NCBI GenBank assembly: GCA_029974985.1
Contig: JARKQC010000269.1
Span: 1 to 64,000 of the forward strand
Direction of reading: 5' to 3'
Length of the DNA stretch: 64,000 bases
Source: Bacteroidota bacterium
GTDB lineage: Bacteria; Bacteroidota; Ignavibacteria; Kapaibacteriales; UBA2268
Shown in pieces: positions 47,574-56,437 of this stretch (positions are counted from its first letter, which is position 1; each line of letters begins with the position of its first letter). A program made the translations under genes and the position numbers. The notes under the pieces were generated by a model. It made no database searches, was not told the DNA's origin, and saw only the letters and a list, made by a program, of their open reading frames with translations.

Positions 47574-50500
47574 ATGAAATTTATTAATATTTTAATACTA
47601 TTTATATTTTTGGGCTTTCTTACTGCGAAATCTGATAATTTTAATAAAGATTTATTACCAGAATTGTTCTCACCATCAAATTCGGGAACTGAATTTGCAG
47701 TTAGCCTTGTACCAGCTTATTATGCGGCACTTGATGAATATAATATGGTACGAGTGTATTTTTCATCAGCAACATCAGCAAAAGTTAATTTTAAAATTAG
47801 TAAATTTTTTATTGATACAACAATAAATATCGAAGCCAATAAAGTAAGTGAATATTCTATTCACGCAAAATATTTAATGCCTTTTAATAAAACCCCAAAT
47901 CAAGTTACCCCGATTGAAAATAATTATGAAGGGCGGGCATTAATGATTAAATCAGATGTACCTATTATTGTATATGTTTTAGTTCGCTTAAGAACTTATA
48001 CAGAAGGCTTTTTAGCTTTACCGATAAATTTCTTAAGTACTGATTATAATCTATCTACATTTAAAGATCACACTAATAACAAATCTTCTTTTTCACCATC
48101 AACAGCTGTTATAGTGTCAAGTTTTGATAATACACGAGTAACATTTAAACTCGGAGGAACTAACACGACACGAATAAAACTTGAAAATGGAGATTCGCTT
48201 TATCCAGCAAATTCTGTTAGAAAAGTGTTAAATGAAGGAGATGTTTGGGTTGTTCCGGGTTTTGGATTAAATAATGATTTATCTGGAAGTACAATACGCT
48301 CAAATAAACCAGTTACAGTATATACAGGAAATTATTGCGCCCAAGTGCCAACTGGGCAAAATCCTTGTGAATACTTAATAGAGCAAGAATTGCCAACAAT
48401 ATATTTTGCACAAAGATATTATATAACACCAATTTTTGGAAGAACAAAAGGCTCTTGGATAAAAGTGAATTCTTTTGAGGAAAATACTGAAGTCAAATTA
48501 AATAATCAAAAAAAAGGTACAATACAATTTCCTTACGGAGTAGAAGATGAAGGATTTTTATCATTTAGAGTAAACGAAGATAATAAACTAGCTATTATTT
48601 CTTCTGATAAACGAATAAATGTAACCCAATATAATACTGGAAATGAAAGCAATGATGATAAAGGAGTACCCTTTAAAATGCAAGCTCTATCATATCATAA
48701 TTTCTCAAAAAAAATCGTATTTCAATTACCAGCAACATCGCAAAATTCACACTTTTCTGATAATTATTTAAATATTGTTTTTAAATTGAATAAAGAAGGT
48801 AAAATACCAGATGATTTGTTATTAACTGAAATTAATGATAAAGGTATAAGTACTAAAAAAATAAAAGAGTTAACTGCTGATAACCCCATTCAATTTCCAA
48901 TTACAGAACCCGACGGTTCGCGAATGTTTTGTTTAACATTGAAATTAGCTAAATACGGTAGATATATAATAAATTCATCGAATCCCGTAGGAGCTGTGTT
49001 TTATGGGCTATCAAGTGAAGATGCCTATGGCTCGCCAGCATATATTTATATGAAGAATATTGATAAATTAACTGATACATTAGCACCAAAAGTGGAAATT
49101 GAAGAGGGTGCTTTAGCAAACTATTATGGAAATGTTACCGATGAGCCGGAATCGAATGTTAAAGTTCGTTCAAATTTAGCTTTAATACATTTGATTAACG
49201 ATTCATCATATAATTATGTACTCACTTGCGAACCTTTTATACCGGGAGTTGATTCAAAAGCAACGTTTCAATTACGTCCAATAAATATTAAAGAAAATGC
49301 GTTGGCTTATGTAAGAATAGTTGATTTTGCCGGTAATGATACTATTATTAAATTTTCGTATTCAAATGAACCTGTACCTCCAAAAATTATTTTTAAAAAA
49401 TTTACTAATCCAGAATTTTGTCCGGGAAATCCAATTGATGTAGAGTTTTCGATTAATAATGGTTCTTTTTTGGGTGAAAATACTTTTTTTGTCAAATTAG
49501 CAAAAATTAATCCAGATAAACCAACTTATCCCATTACACTTGCACAAGTTAAGAGCTCGTTAATTTCAAAAATTAGCACTACTATTCCACGCCAACTTGT
49601 TGGTGGTGATGATTATTTTATTTATATCGAAACAACTTATCCACAAATTAGAAGTGATTCAGTTGATTTAACTATTTTAGAATTGCCTCAACACCAAATA
49701 TCTGGCTATAAAAAAGTTTGCAAAGATAATATATTTAAATATTATACAAATAAAAGTGTTGCAAAATTAAAATGGCAAGTCAAAGGTGGAGAAATTATTG
49801 GTAATGACGATTTAGATACAGTTAAAATTAATTGGAATAAAATTGACGAAAACACTCTTTCACTAACATTATCAACAGAAAAATGCTCTGAAACTCTCGA
49901 GTATATTGTAAATGTTGGTGATGATATTACAAATTCAATCGAAGGAATAAATAAATCTTGTAGAATGGATTCAGTATTCTATAATTCATTTTTAAGTACG
50001 GGCAAATTTGAATGGCAAATAAAAGGTGGTAAAATATTAGGTGATTCTCGTCAGCAAATGATACGAGTAGTTTGGCTCGAAACTGGAATTGCTAATTTAA
50101 AATTAATTTATACAAGCGATAATGGTTTTATTAAAGAGTTTGAATACGATGTTGCTATTACTGAATTGCCAGAAAAACCAACGATTAGTCGTGAAAATCG
50201 TGTTTTAATATCAAGCTCAACATCTGGTAATCAATGGTATTATGAAGGAAATATTATTCAAGGTGCGCGTGCAAAAACTTACGATACAAAAGATGTAGAA
50301 GGTAAGTATTATGTAATTGTTACTCTTGATGGCTGTTCAAGTGAAAAATCAGAGATTTATGATTATAAAATTCTTAGCGTAAAATATAGTAATAATTCTG
50401 AATATTTGAAATTATATCCAAACCCCGTAAAAGATAATTTAAATATTATATTTAACCGTCAGCAATATGACAAAACTATATTTATTAAAATATATGATTT

Positions 50501-50657
50501 TAAAAATTCCTTAATTGATATTATTCAAATCGAGCCTAATTCTGATGAAATGATTAATATTAATTATCCAACAAGTAAATTATCATCTGGATATTATTTT
50601 ATAAACATATTGTTGGATTCTGAATTCTATTTTGATAAATTTATAATTAATAAATAA
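47574..50657 (+). CDS. secreted IgGFc-binding-like protein with PKD-like domains and T9SS sorting domain
   Basis: A 1027-residue exported protein with a signal peptide at residues 1-20. Residues about 35-330 resemble the IgGFc-binding protein N-terminal domain: EFAVSLVPAYY, ALPINFLSTDYNLSTF, SGSTIRSNKPVTVYTGNYCAQVPTGQ, and CEYLIEQELPTIYFAQRYY. Two PKD-like modules (about 709-870) each contain a W-x-(V/I)-KGG segment. The last roughly 80 residues (KLYPNPVKDN onward) are a T9SS type A sorting domain. The protein should be surface-anchored or released, with an adhesive or structural role by inference. A GGAG ribosome site precedes the ATG. Single gene with its own terminator. Confidence 0.85.
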   Translation: MKFINILILFIFLGFLTAKSDNFNKDLLPELFSPSNSGTEFAVSLVPAYYAALDEYNMVRVYFSSATSAKVNFKISKFFIDTTINIEANKVSEYSIHAKYLMPFNKTPNQVTPIENNYEGRALMIKSDVPIIVYVLVRLRTYTEGFLALPINFLSTDYNLSTFKDHTNNKSSFSPSTAVIVSSFDNTRVTFKLGGTNTTRIKLENGDSLYPANSVRKVLNEGDVWVVPGFGLNNDLSGSTIRSNKPVTVYTGNYCAQVPTGQNPCEYLIEQELPTIYFAQRYYITPIFGRTKGSWIKVNSFEENTEVKLNNQKKGTIQFPYGVEDEGFLSFRVNEDNKLAIISSDKRINVTQYNTGNESNDDKGVPFKMQALSYHNFSKKIVFQLPATSQNSHFSDNYLNIVFKLNKEGKIPDDLLLTEINDKGISTKKIKELTADNPIQFPITEPDGSRMFCLTLKLAKYGRYIINSSNPVGAVFYGLSSEDAYGSPAYIYMKNIDKLTDTLAPKVEIEEGALANYYGNVTDEPESNVKVRSNLALIHLINDSSYNYVLTCEPFIPGVDSKATFQLRPINIKENALAYVRIVDFAGNDTIIKFSYSNEPVPPKIIFKKFTNPEFCPGNPIDVEFSINNGSFLGENTFFVKLAKINPDKPTYPITLAQVKSSLISKISTTIPRQLVGGDDYFIYIETTYPQIRSDSVDLTILELPQHQISGYKKVCKDNIFKYYTNKSVAKLKWQVKGGEIIGNDDLDTVKINWNKIDENTLSLTLSTEKCSETLEYIVNVGDDITNSIEGINKSCRMDSVFYNSFLSTGKFEWQIKGGKILGDSRQQMIRVVWLETGIANLKLIYTSDNGFIKEFEYDVAITELPEKPTISRENRVLISSSTSGNQWYYEGNIIQGARAKTYDTKDVEGKYYVIVTLDGCSSEKSEIYDYKILSVKYSNNSEYLKLYPNPVKDNLNIIFNRQQYDKTIFIKIYDFKNSLIDIIQIEPNSDEMININYPTSKLSSGYYFINILLDSEFYFDKFIINK

Positions 50658-50696
50658 TTTTAAAAATATGAATTAATTAAAAAATATTTAAAATTA

Positions 50697-50731
50697 ATCC
50701 GAAGTTGAAATATTACTTCGGATTTTTTATT
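50697..50731 (+). terminator. terminator after the IgGFc-binding-like gene
   Basis: A perfect 10-bp stem (AATCCGAAGT / ACTTCGGATT) with a 9-nt loop is followed by a T-tract. It lies 40 nt after the stop codon. Confidence 0.88.
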
Positions 50732-50850
50732 TAAAGCTCAATAATTTATTATAGAGCAATTAATGATAAATACTATTTGTATAATAAATTGTGTTAAGAA
50801 TTTCACCATATTTTTGGTGAGATTAGGAGTGAAGTTATCATTATAATTAA

Positions 50851-50907
50851 AGTGAGGAAATCTATTTTGTTAATTACTTGTATTATTAGCTTTGCTCGGA
50901 ATGACTA
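50851..50907 (-). repeat. degenerate GTCATTCCGAGC-type intergenic repeat
   Basis: Read on the minus strand this begins GTCATTCCGAGCAAAGCT and ends AGATTTCCTCACTTT. These two halves resemble the ends of a palindromic intergenic repeat (GTCATTCCGAGC...GAGGAATCT) that I recall from many environmental bacterial genomes. The copy is asymmetric and eroded. No second copy is in the window. Confidence 0.4.
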
Positions 50908-50959
50908 ACATTTATTTTCTAATTATTCAAATGAATAATAAGAAATAAAGAATTTTCTA

Positions 50960-52306
50960 ATGGCATTTTTAAAAAATTATAAAAAAAATATAAATGATAA
51001 TATTCAACTTGCATTTCCAATAATGCTTGGGCAAGTTGGACATATAATTGCTGGAATCGTTGATAGCATAATGGTAGGGCATATAAGTGCAAATCATTTA
51101 GCCGCTGGCTCTTTTGCTAATAGTATTTATATTATTTATTTTATATTTGGATTAGGTATAGCCACAGGTTTAACTCCACTTGTAGGAATATCTTATGGAG
51201 AGAAAAAATATAAAGAATGCGGAGAATATTTTAAAAATGGCATAAGCTCGATAATGATAATTGGATTTGTGCTAATGATAATAATGATATTGACGGTTCA
51301 TTTATTACCATTTTTGGGGCAATCTCCAATAGTAGTCGAATTAGCAAAACCATATTTTTTAATTTCAGCTTATTCATTGCCATTTTCAATATTATTTTCA
51401 ATAATAAAACAATTTACTGAAGGACTTGGTAATACAAGACCAGCTATGTTTTCAAGTATAATTTTTAACATTCTAAATGTTATTTTAAATTATTTGCTTA
51501 TTTATGGACATTATGGTTTTCCTCGATTAGAATTAGAAGGAGCGGCTTGGGCTACTTTTATTGCTCGCTTTGGAATGGGATTTTCTTTACTATTTTATGT
51601 TAAATTATCAAAAAATTATAAAATTTATTTACAAAAAATAAATTGGAAACTTTACTCAATTAATCATATAAAAAAGATATTTGCTTTAGGAATTCCAATT
51701 AGTGTACAGTTTATACTTGAAGTAGCATCGTTTTCTATGGGTGCAATTATATGTGGATTTGTTAGCCCACAAGCACTTGCCGCACATCAAATAGCAATGA
51801 GCATAGCGAGTTTTACCTATCTTGCCGCAAGCGGAATAGCCTCTGCGGCTACAATAAGTGTATCCAACTACAAAGGTGAACGAAATTTTTTACAATTGAA
51901 TCGTTCTGTAAAAGCTTCTTTTGTATTAGTAATAATTTGGATGTCAATGAGTGCATTAATTCTTATTATTTTTAGATATACTATTTCAGAATTTTATGTA
52001 AACGAATATGATGTGATTCATCTTGCAACAAATTTACTCTTAATAGCCTCATTTTTTCAATTATTTGATGGAATTCAAGTTACAGCACTCGGAAATTTAC
52101 GAGGAATTGAAGATGTTAAAATGCCAACTATAATATCATTAATATCCTATTGGATTATTTCACTTCCAATAGGATACGTTTTAGGAATAGTATTAAAATT
52201 CGGAGCTGTTGGAATATGGTATGGATTTCTAATTGGGTTAATATTCGCTGCAATATTGTTAATAATTCGTTTAAAATATTTACTTAATAAATCATATAAT
52301 TATTAA
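50960..52306 (+). CDS. MATE family multidrug/metabolite exporter
   Basis: A 448-residue membrane protein with about twelve hydrophobic helices in two halves. The MATE signatures are clear: AFPIMLGQVGHIIAGIVDSIMVGHIS at the start and LGIPISVQFILEVASFSMGAIICGFVSPQALAAHQIA in the second half, plus NVILNYLLIYG. It is probably a sodium- or proton-driven antiporter; substrate unknown. Its stop overlaps the convergent dihydroorotate dehydrogenase gene by 4 nt, leaving no room for a terminator between them. Confidence 0.95.
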   Translation: MAFLKNYKKNINDNIQLAFPIMLGQVGHIIAGIVDSIMVGHISANHLAAGSFANSIYIIYFIFGLGIATGLTPLVGISYGEKKYKECGEYFKNGISSIMIIGFVLMIIMILTVHLLPFLGQSPIVVELAKPYFLISAYSLPFSILFSIIKQFTEGLGNTRPAMFSSIIFNILNVILNYLLIYGHYGFPRLELEGAAWATFIARFGMGFSLLFYVKLSKNYKIYLQKINWKLYSINHIKKIFALGIPISVQFILEVASFSMGAIICGFVSPQALAAHQIAMSIASFTYLAASGIASAATISVSNYKGERNFLQLNRSVKASFVLVIIWMSMSALILIIFRYTISEFYVNEYDVIHLATNLLLIASFFQLFDGIQVTALGNLRGIEDVKMPTIISLISYWIISLPIGYVLGIVLKFGAVGIWYGFLIGLIFAAILLIIRLKYLLNKSYNY

Positions 52307-53424
52307 TGATTTGAATAAATATTTTGATATAAATTATGACCGTATTTTGAGAAATTTTCAAAATATCCAGTGTACCATTGATTTAGAGAAGCCCCCGCTT
52401 TTTCTGAGTCTAATAAATCTTGGTAAGAATCAATTCCACCAGTACGAATAATATGAAATTCTTTTTTTAAATTAATTGAATTAATAATTTTTGAACATTC
52501 TTTACATAAATTAAGAGATTTTTCTTTAATTAGATTTCCACTAACTCCGCCACCAAAATTACTTGTAAAATATTCAAAAATTTTCTTTTCTCTTGAATTT
52601 AATTTTGTAATATAATATGAATAATTAGTAGAAGTATTACCTAAATTGATACCATCAAATCCCAAATCTATTAAAATTGGTAATAATTTGAGCAGAAGAT
52701 TTATATCAGTATCAACAGAATATTTTACGATAATTGGTAAATTTTTATTTCGTTTATGAAGAAAATTCTCTTTAATATATTCAAGCCTTTCTAACATGGA
52801 TTTATCTAATTCATTTGTAGTGCTTATATGATTACTCACATTCGGACAACTTTCATTTAATTCGATAAAATCAACACCTGCTTTTGATAAATCATTCATA
52901 CCTTCGAGTAGTGATTTTAGAGCAGTAAAGCCCGTTTCACTTGGGTCGCTACTTACACTAACACCTATTGGGCAAGATTTAATTTTTTCAATTTTGCTAA
53001 TTTTTGCTGCAAGCGAACTATGACCATCGTTTGGAAGCCCTAACCAATTTACAGCAGACTTAGAATTTGGAAGAGGTAAAAAAGGGTGTAAAATATTAAA
53101 TTTATTATTTCCAGCACGTGGATTACTTGTAGAAGTGCCAGCAAGCCAAGCGCCAGCTCCTTGCAAAGCGGACATCTTATAGCCTATTCCACTTTTGAAC
53201 ATTCCCGCCGCGTTAAACAAATTATTTTTAAATTCAATATCCCATAATTTTATTGGACGACTCCAATTTTCAGTATTAATATCTAAAGGTTCTTCAAAAG
53301 ATAATCTACTTAAAAAATCTTTTCTACCGCGTGAATAAAAATCAATATAAAATTTTGGCGAAAAATATTCGAAATAGGGACGTAGAAATGCATCTAATTT
53401 TGCCAAATTTTCAGTTAAACTCAT
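52303..53424 (-). CDS. pyrD: dihydroorotate dehydrogenase family protein
   Basis: A 373-residue FMN-dependent barrel. Family motifs: IEFKNNLFNAAGMFKSG (N-terminal, FMN side), VNWLGLPNDG, the catalytic loop VDFIELNESCPNV, with a Cys as in class 1 enzymes rather than the Ser of class 2, LGFDGINLGNTSTNY, and the FMN phosphate site IIRTGGIDSYQDLLDSEKAGA. The expected reaction is dihydroorotate to orotate in pyrimidine synthesis. The mix of an extended N terminus with a class 1 catalytic Cys is unusual, so a relative with another substrate is possible. It lies 55 nt downstream of the desaturase gene. Confidence 0.75.
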   Translation of the reverse strand: MSLTENLAKLDAFLRPYFEYFSPKFYIDFYSRGRKDFLSRLSFEEPLDINTENWSRPIKLWDIEFKNNLFNAAGMFKSGIGYKMSALQGAGAWLAGTSTSNPRAGNNKFNILHPFLPLPNSKSAVNWLGLPNDGHSSLAAKISKIEKIKSCPIGVSVSSDPSETGFTALKSLLEGMNDLSKAGVDFIELNESCPNVSNHISTTNELDKSMLERLEYIKENFLHKRNKNLPIIVKYSVDTDINLLLKLLPILIDLGFDGINLGNTSTNYSYYITKLNSREKKIFEYFTSNFGGGVSGNLIKEKSLNLCKECSKIINSINLKKEFHIIRTGGIDSYQDLLDSEKAGASLNQWYTGYFENFSKYGHNLYQNIYSNH

Positions 53425-53479
53425 AATTATTATATTTTAAAATTAATAATAATTCAAAAGTACATTATTTTTTAAATAA

Positions 53480-54958
53480 TTAAAAATTATCTTTAATAAT
53501 ACATTTTTCGGTTGCTTCGGCGGACATTAATACGCCCGGTATGCTTGCACCTGGGTGAGTACCTGCACCAACAAAATATAAATTTTCGTAATCTTCTGAT
53601 TTATTATGAGGTCTAAAATATGCAGACTGGAATATAATTGGTTCTAAACCCCATGGACTACCTAAATATGAATTTCTTTTTTGAGAAAAATCAAGAGGAG
53701 AAAATACTTTTTCGACAACTATATTACTTCGTAAACCTACTAAATCAAAGTCAGTTTCAAGATAATTAATTATTTGATTAGTAAAAGAGCGTGAAAATTC
53801 ATTCCAATCAATATTAGATTTTAAATTAGGGACGGGAGTAGAAATATAAATACTATCACAATTTTCAGGTGCCATACTCGGGTCTGTAATTGAAGGAACA
53901 TTGATATAAATAGGGAAATTCTGAGGAAGAATATTTTTATCAAAAATATCAGTCATAGTATCTTTATAATTTTGCGAAAATATTATATTATGATGTAATA
54001 GTTTAGGGTATTTCTTTTTAACGCCTAAAAAAATTAAAAAATTACTATTTGCATATTTACTATTAATAATTCTATCTTTATTCCAACGATTGCTTTTTTC
54101 AGTATCAATTAATTGACTATAAGTATAGCTAACGTCTGAATTAGAAATAACTATATCAGCTAACATTTTATTAGAATCAGACATAACTCCAATTACTTTT
54201 TTGGAATTAATTAAAATTTTACTGACTGGAAAAGAGGTAATAATTTTTCCACCTAAATCTGTAAAAATATTTTGAAGAGTATTTATAAAATTATACATTC
54301 CATTTTTGACAAACCACATACCAATAGATTGCTCCACATAAGGCATCATTGAATAAATAGATGATGTTCTAAAAGGATTACCTCCAATAAATAAAGGGTG
54401 AAAAGAGAAAATAAACCTATGACGATAATCATCAAAGTAAGAGGATGTTAACCCATAATTTGATTTAAATAATTTTAATTTAATCGCTTTAGGCAAAAAT
54501 TTAATCATAGAAGATAAATTTGAAAAAGGTAAAGAACCGTAGCCTTTTCCAATAATTTCATCATATATTTTTTTTGAATTTTTTAAAAAATCATCATAAA
54601 GCCCTGCGTCCCTCTGATTAAATCTTGCCATTTGAATTTTCATTTTTTCGGCATCACCAGAGTAATCAAAAGAAGTATTATCTTTAAAAAATATTCTAAA
54701 AAAAGGGTCAAGCGAAGATAAATCAAGTAAATCTTCAACTTTTTTATTTACAACTTTAAATAATGAATCTATAACCTCGAGAGCAGTCAAAAAAGTTGGT
54801 CCCATATCAAAAGTATAACCAGACTCAGTAAATCTGCTTGCATGTCCACCAATAATATTATTTTTTTCTACAATAGTAACATCATAGCCGCGAGATTGTA
54901 ATCTAATACCTATTGCCAAACCGCCTATACCAGCCCCTATAACAATTACTTTTTTCAA
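53480..54958 (-). CDS. phytoene desaturase (CrtI) family protein
   Basis: A 492-residue FAD-dependent desaturase/isomerase. It opens VIGAGIGGLAIGIRLQSRGYDVTIVEKN and ends with the CrtI signature GAGTHPGASIPGVLMSAEAT. Family members introduce double bonds into phytoene or act on related isoprenoids, including ketolase- and isomerase-like variants. Translation starts at a TTG (54958), giving MKKVIVIGAG; no ATG is available. It lies 15 nt after the OmpA-like lipoprotein gene and upstream of pyrD. No crtB is nearby. Confidence 0.88.
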   Translation of the reverse strand: MKKVIVIGAGIGGLAIGIRLQSRGYDVTIVEKNNIIGGHASRFTESGYTFDMGPTFLTALEVIDSLFKVVNKKVEDLLDLSSLDPFFRIFFKDNTSFDYSGDAEKMKIQMARFNQRDAGLYDDFLKNSKKIYDEIIGKGYGSLPFSNLSSMIKFLPKAIKLKLFKSNYGLTSSYFDDYRHRFIFSFHPLFIGGNPFRTSSIYSMMPYVEQSIGMWFVKNGMYNFINTLQNIFTDLGGKIITSFPVSKILINSKKVIGVMSDSNKMLADIVISNSDVSYTYSQLIDTEKSNRWNKDRIINSKYANSNFLIFLGVKKKYPKLLHHNIIFSQNYKDTMTDIFDKNILPQNFPIYINVPSITDPSMAPENCDSIYISTPVPNLKSNIDWNEFSRSFTNQIINYLETDFDLVGLRSNIVVEKVFSPLDFSQKRNSYLGSPWGLEPIIFQSAYFRPHNKSEDYENLYFVGAGTHPGASIPGVLMSAEATEKCIIKDNF

Positions 54959-54973
54959 TTTTAAATTTCCAAA

Positions 54974-55453
54974 TTATTTAATCATTTGTAGCTCTATTCT
55001 ACGAGCATTTATAATTTCTTCGGGAGAAAATTCATCAATTTCTCCTTGTGGAAGAAGAGGTTTTATTATTGTAGCTAATATTCTTCGTTCTCCAATTCCA
55101 GCTTCTTTTGCTCTTTCTTTAAAAAATAAAGCTCTTTTTTCATTTGTTCCCGTAATTTCGTTTTCGTGCATATAGGAACGTATATAAATAGTATATGAAG
55201 GATTTACTCTAATGAACTCAATTATTGCATCGAAAATTTTTACATCATCAGCAAGCGGCTCATACGCATTATCTTTATCGTATTTAAAAGTAAATTTCAT
55301 ACCAGAATATAGTTGAATATCTGGTAAAGGTTCATTTTTAAAATTAACTTTCGAAGGCTTGGGAGTTTCACTTGCTATATTTGAAGATTGTTCTGTTGAG
55401 CTACAAGAAACTATCATATTAGCAATTATAAGAATTATTATCCATATTTTCAT
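54974..55453 (-). CDS. OmpA-like peptidoglycan-associated lipoprotein
   Basis: A 159-residue lipoprotein: signal with IVSC lipobox (lipid Cys near residue 17), a short linker, then an OmpA/Pal-like domain (FKYDKDNAYEPLADDVKIFDAIIEFIRVNPSYTIYIRSYMHE...NEKRALFFKERAKEAGI). The usual peptidoglycan-binding Asp/Arg pair is not obvious: the NARRIEL segment has the Arg but the normal GHTD segment reads RSYMHE. It may be a divergent member. A good AAGGA ribosome site precedes the ATG. It leads the minus-strand run with the desaturase and pyrD. Confidence 0.72.
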   Translation of the reverse strand: MKIWIIILIIANMIVSCSSTEQSSNIASETPKPSKVNFKNEPLPDIQLYSGMKFTFKYDKDNAYEPLADDVKIFDAIIEFIRVNPSYTIYIRSYMHENEITGTNEKRALFFKERAKEAGIGERRILATIIKPLLPQGEIDEFSPEEIINARRIELQMIK

Positions 55454-55554
55454 TATTTTTTCCTTTTGAAAGACATTTATATTAATATCGAATTTGATAA
55501 TAATTTATTGAAAATAATCAATAGAAGAGTACGAATTAACGTATTATATTTGGT

Positions 55555-55593
55555 AAAAAAGCATAAAAGTCGCCCATAAGGCGACTTTTATGC
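55555..55593 (-). terminator. strong terminator after the COX24-like gene
   Basis: A perfect 14-bp stem (GCATAAAAGTCGCC / GGCGACTTTTATGC) with a 5-nt loop is followed by TTTTTT on the minus strand. It begins 6 nt after the stop codon of the small basic protein. Confidence 0.9.
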
Positions 55594-55599
55594 TAAAAG

Positions 55600-55692
55600 T
55601 TATTTCCTTTTTTTATGACGATTTTTACGAAGTCTTTTTTTGCGTTTATGCGTAGACATTTTATGACGCTTTTTCTTTTTTCCGCAAGGCAT
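55600..55692 (-). CDS. AURKAIP1/COX24 domain small basic ribosomal protein
   Basis: A 30-residue ORF, well below usual cut-offs, reads MPCGKKKKRHKMSTHKRKKR, then continues with LRKNRHKKRK. It matches the COX24/AURKAIP1-type mini-protein annotated across Bacteroidota (MPCGKKRKRHKMATHKRKKR pattern as I recall it), a small-subunit ribosomal component related to mitochondrial mS38. Two thirds of the residues are Lys, Arg or His, as expected for rRNA binding. The start ATG is at 55690-55692 and the stop TAA at 55600-55602, followed by a strong terminator. Confidence 0.88.
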   Translation of the reverse strand: MPCGKKKKRHKMSTHKRKKRLRKNRHKKRK

Positions 55693-55812
55693 AATTGCTC
55701 CAAAAATTATTTTTTAATTTTGCACTTAATAAGAATGTAAATATAATATATTCTGATATAAAAATCAAATATTAATAATATAAAATGCTAAAGTTTATAT
55801 TTTTTTGGACAA

Positions 55813-56118
55813 TTATTTGTTGTCTAAATTCATATTTTTCAAAGATTCGTTAACTTTATTTAAAAATTCTGGTGAAGGTTTAAATACTGGAACATATCTT
55901 TCTTCAAGTGGAACTAAATCGCCAGTTTTTGGATTGCGTGCAGTTCTTGGCTTACGGCTTTTGTGTTTAAACACACCAAAACCACGAAGTTCAATTCGTT
56001 TGCCAGAAGTAATTGCAGAAATAATACTTGAAAATACTCCATCAACAACTGCTTTTGTCTCAATTTTTGTAAGACCAGTTGCTTTTGAGATTTCATCAAC
56101 GATATCAGCTTTTGTCAT
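55813..56118 (-). CDS. HU/IHF family DNA-binding protein
   Basis: A 101-residue nucleoid protein: MTKADIVDEISKATGLTKIE start, dimer helices, then GKRIELRGFGVFKHKSRKPRTARNPKTGD with the proline-bearing beta-arm (RNPKTG) that bends DNA. The short C-terminal tail (FLNKVNESLKNMNLDNK) is longer than minimal HU. HU-type proteins compact DNA and assist replication and regulation. It is transcribed divergently from mdh. Confidence 0.95.
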   Translation of the reverse strand: MTKADIVDEISKATGLTKIETKAVVDGVFSSIISAITSGKRIELRGFGVFKHKSRKPRTARNPKTGDLVPLEERYVPVFKPSPEFLNKVNESLKNMNLDNK

Positions 56119-56437
56119 TTTTTTTAACCTATAAAAATAAAATAATAATTTAATTTTTGAAATTACATTTTTGAAATTACATTTTTTTTTGAACTCAAAT
56201 TTACAAATAAGTTACGTATTAAAAAACTTTTTTTTTAAATTTTATTTTTTATAAGCTATTGTATTTTAAGAATAAATTTATTATATAGCATTCAAAATTT
56301 TGGAATATTTTAATAATAAAAATCAAAATTAATACAAAAAATGATTTTATTTTAATAATGAATTTTAATTTTTTATAAATTTATTTTTTATATTTTTCGT
56401 TTTATTATAGATTAAAAACAAAAATCGGAGACAAAAG
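56119..56437. other. AT-rich divergent intergenic region between HU and mdh
   Basis: This 319-bp gap consists almost wholly of A and T and must contain promoters for HU (minus) and mdh (plus). A CGGAG-type ribosome site lies close before the mdh ATG. I see no stable hairpin, ORF or RNA gene. Confidence 0.55.

Larger units (their letters stand above)
50658..50959. other. intergenic region with terminator, small hairpin and degenerate repeat
   Basis: This roughly 300-bp gap holds, in order, the terminator of the T9SS gene, a TCACCA/TGGTGA hairpin (50803-50820), and a GC-richer stretch (about 50820-50910) resembling a degraded intergenic palindromic repeat. No ORF of interest. The MATE promoter must lie near the right end. 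Confidence 0.5.
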
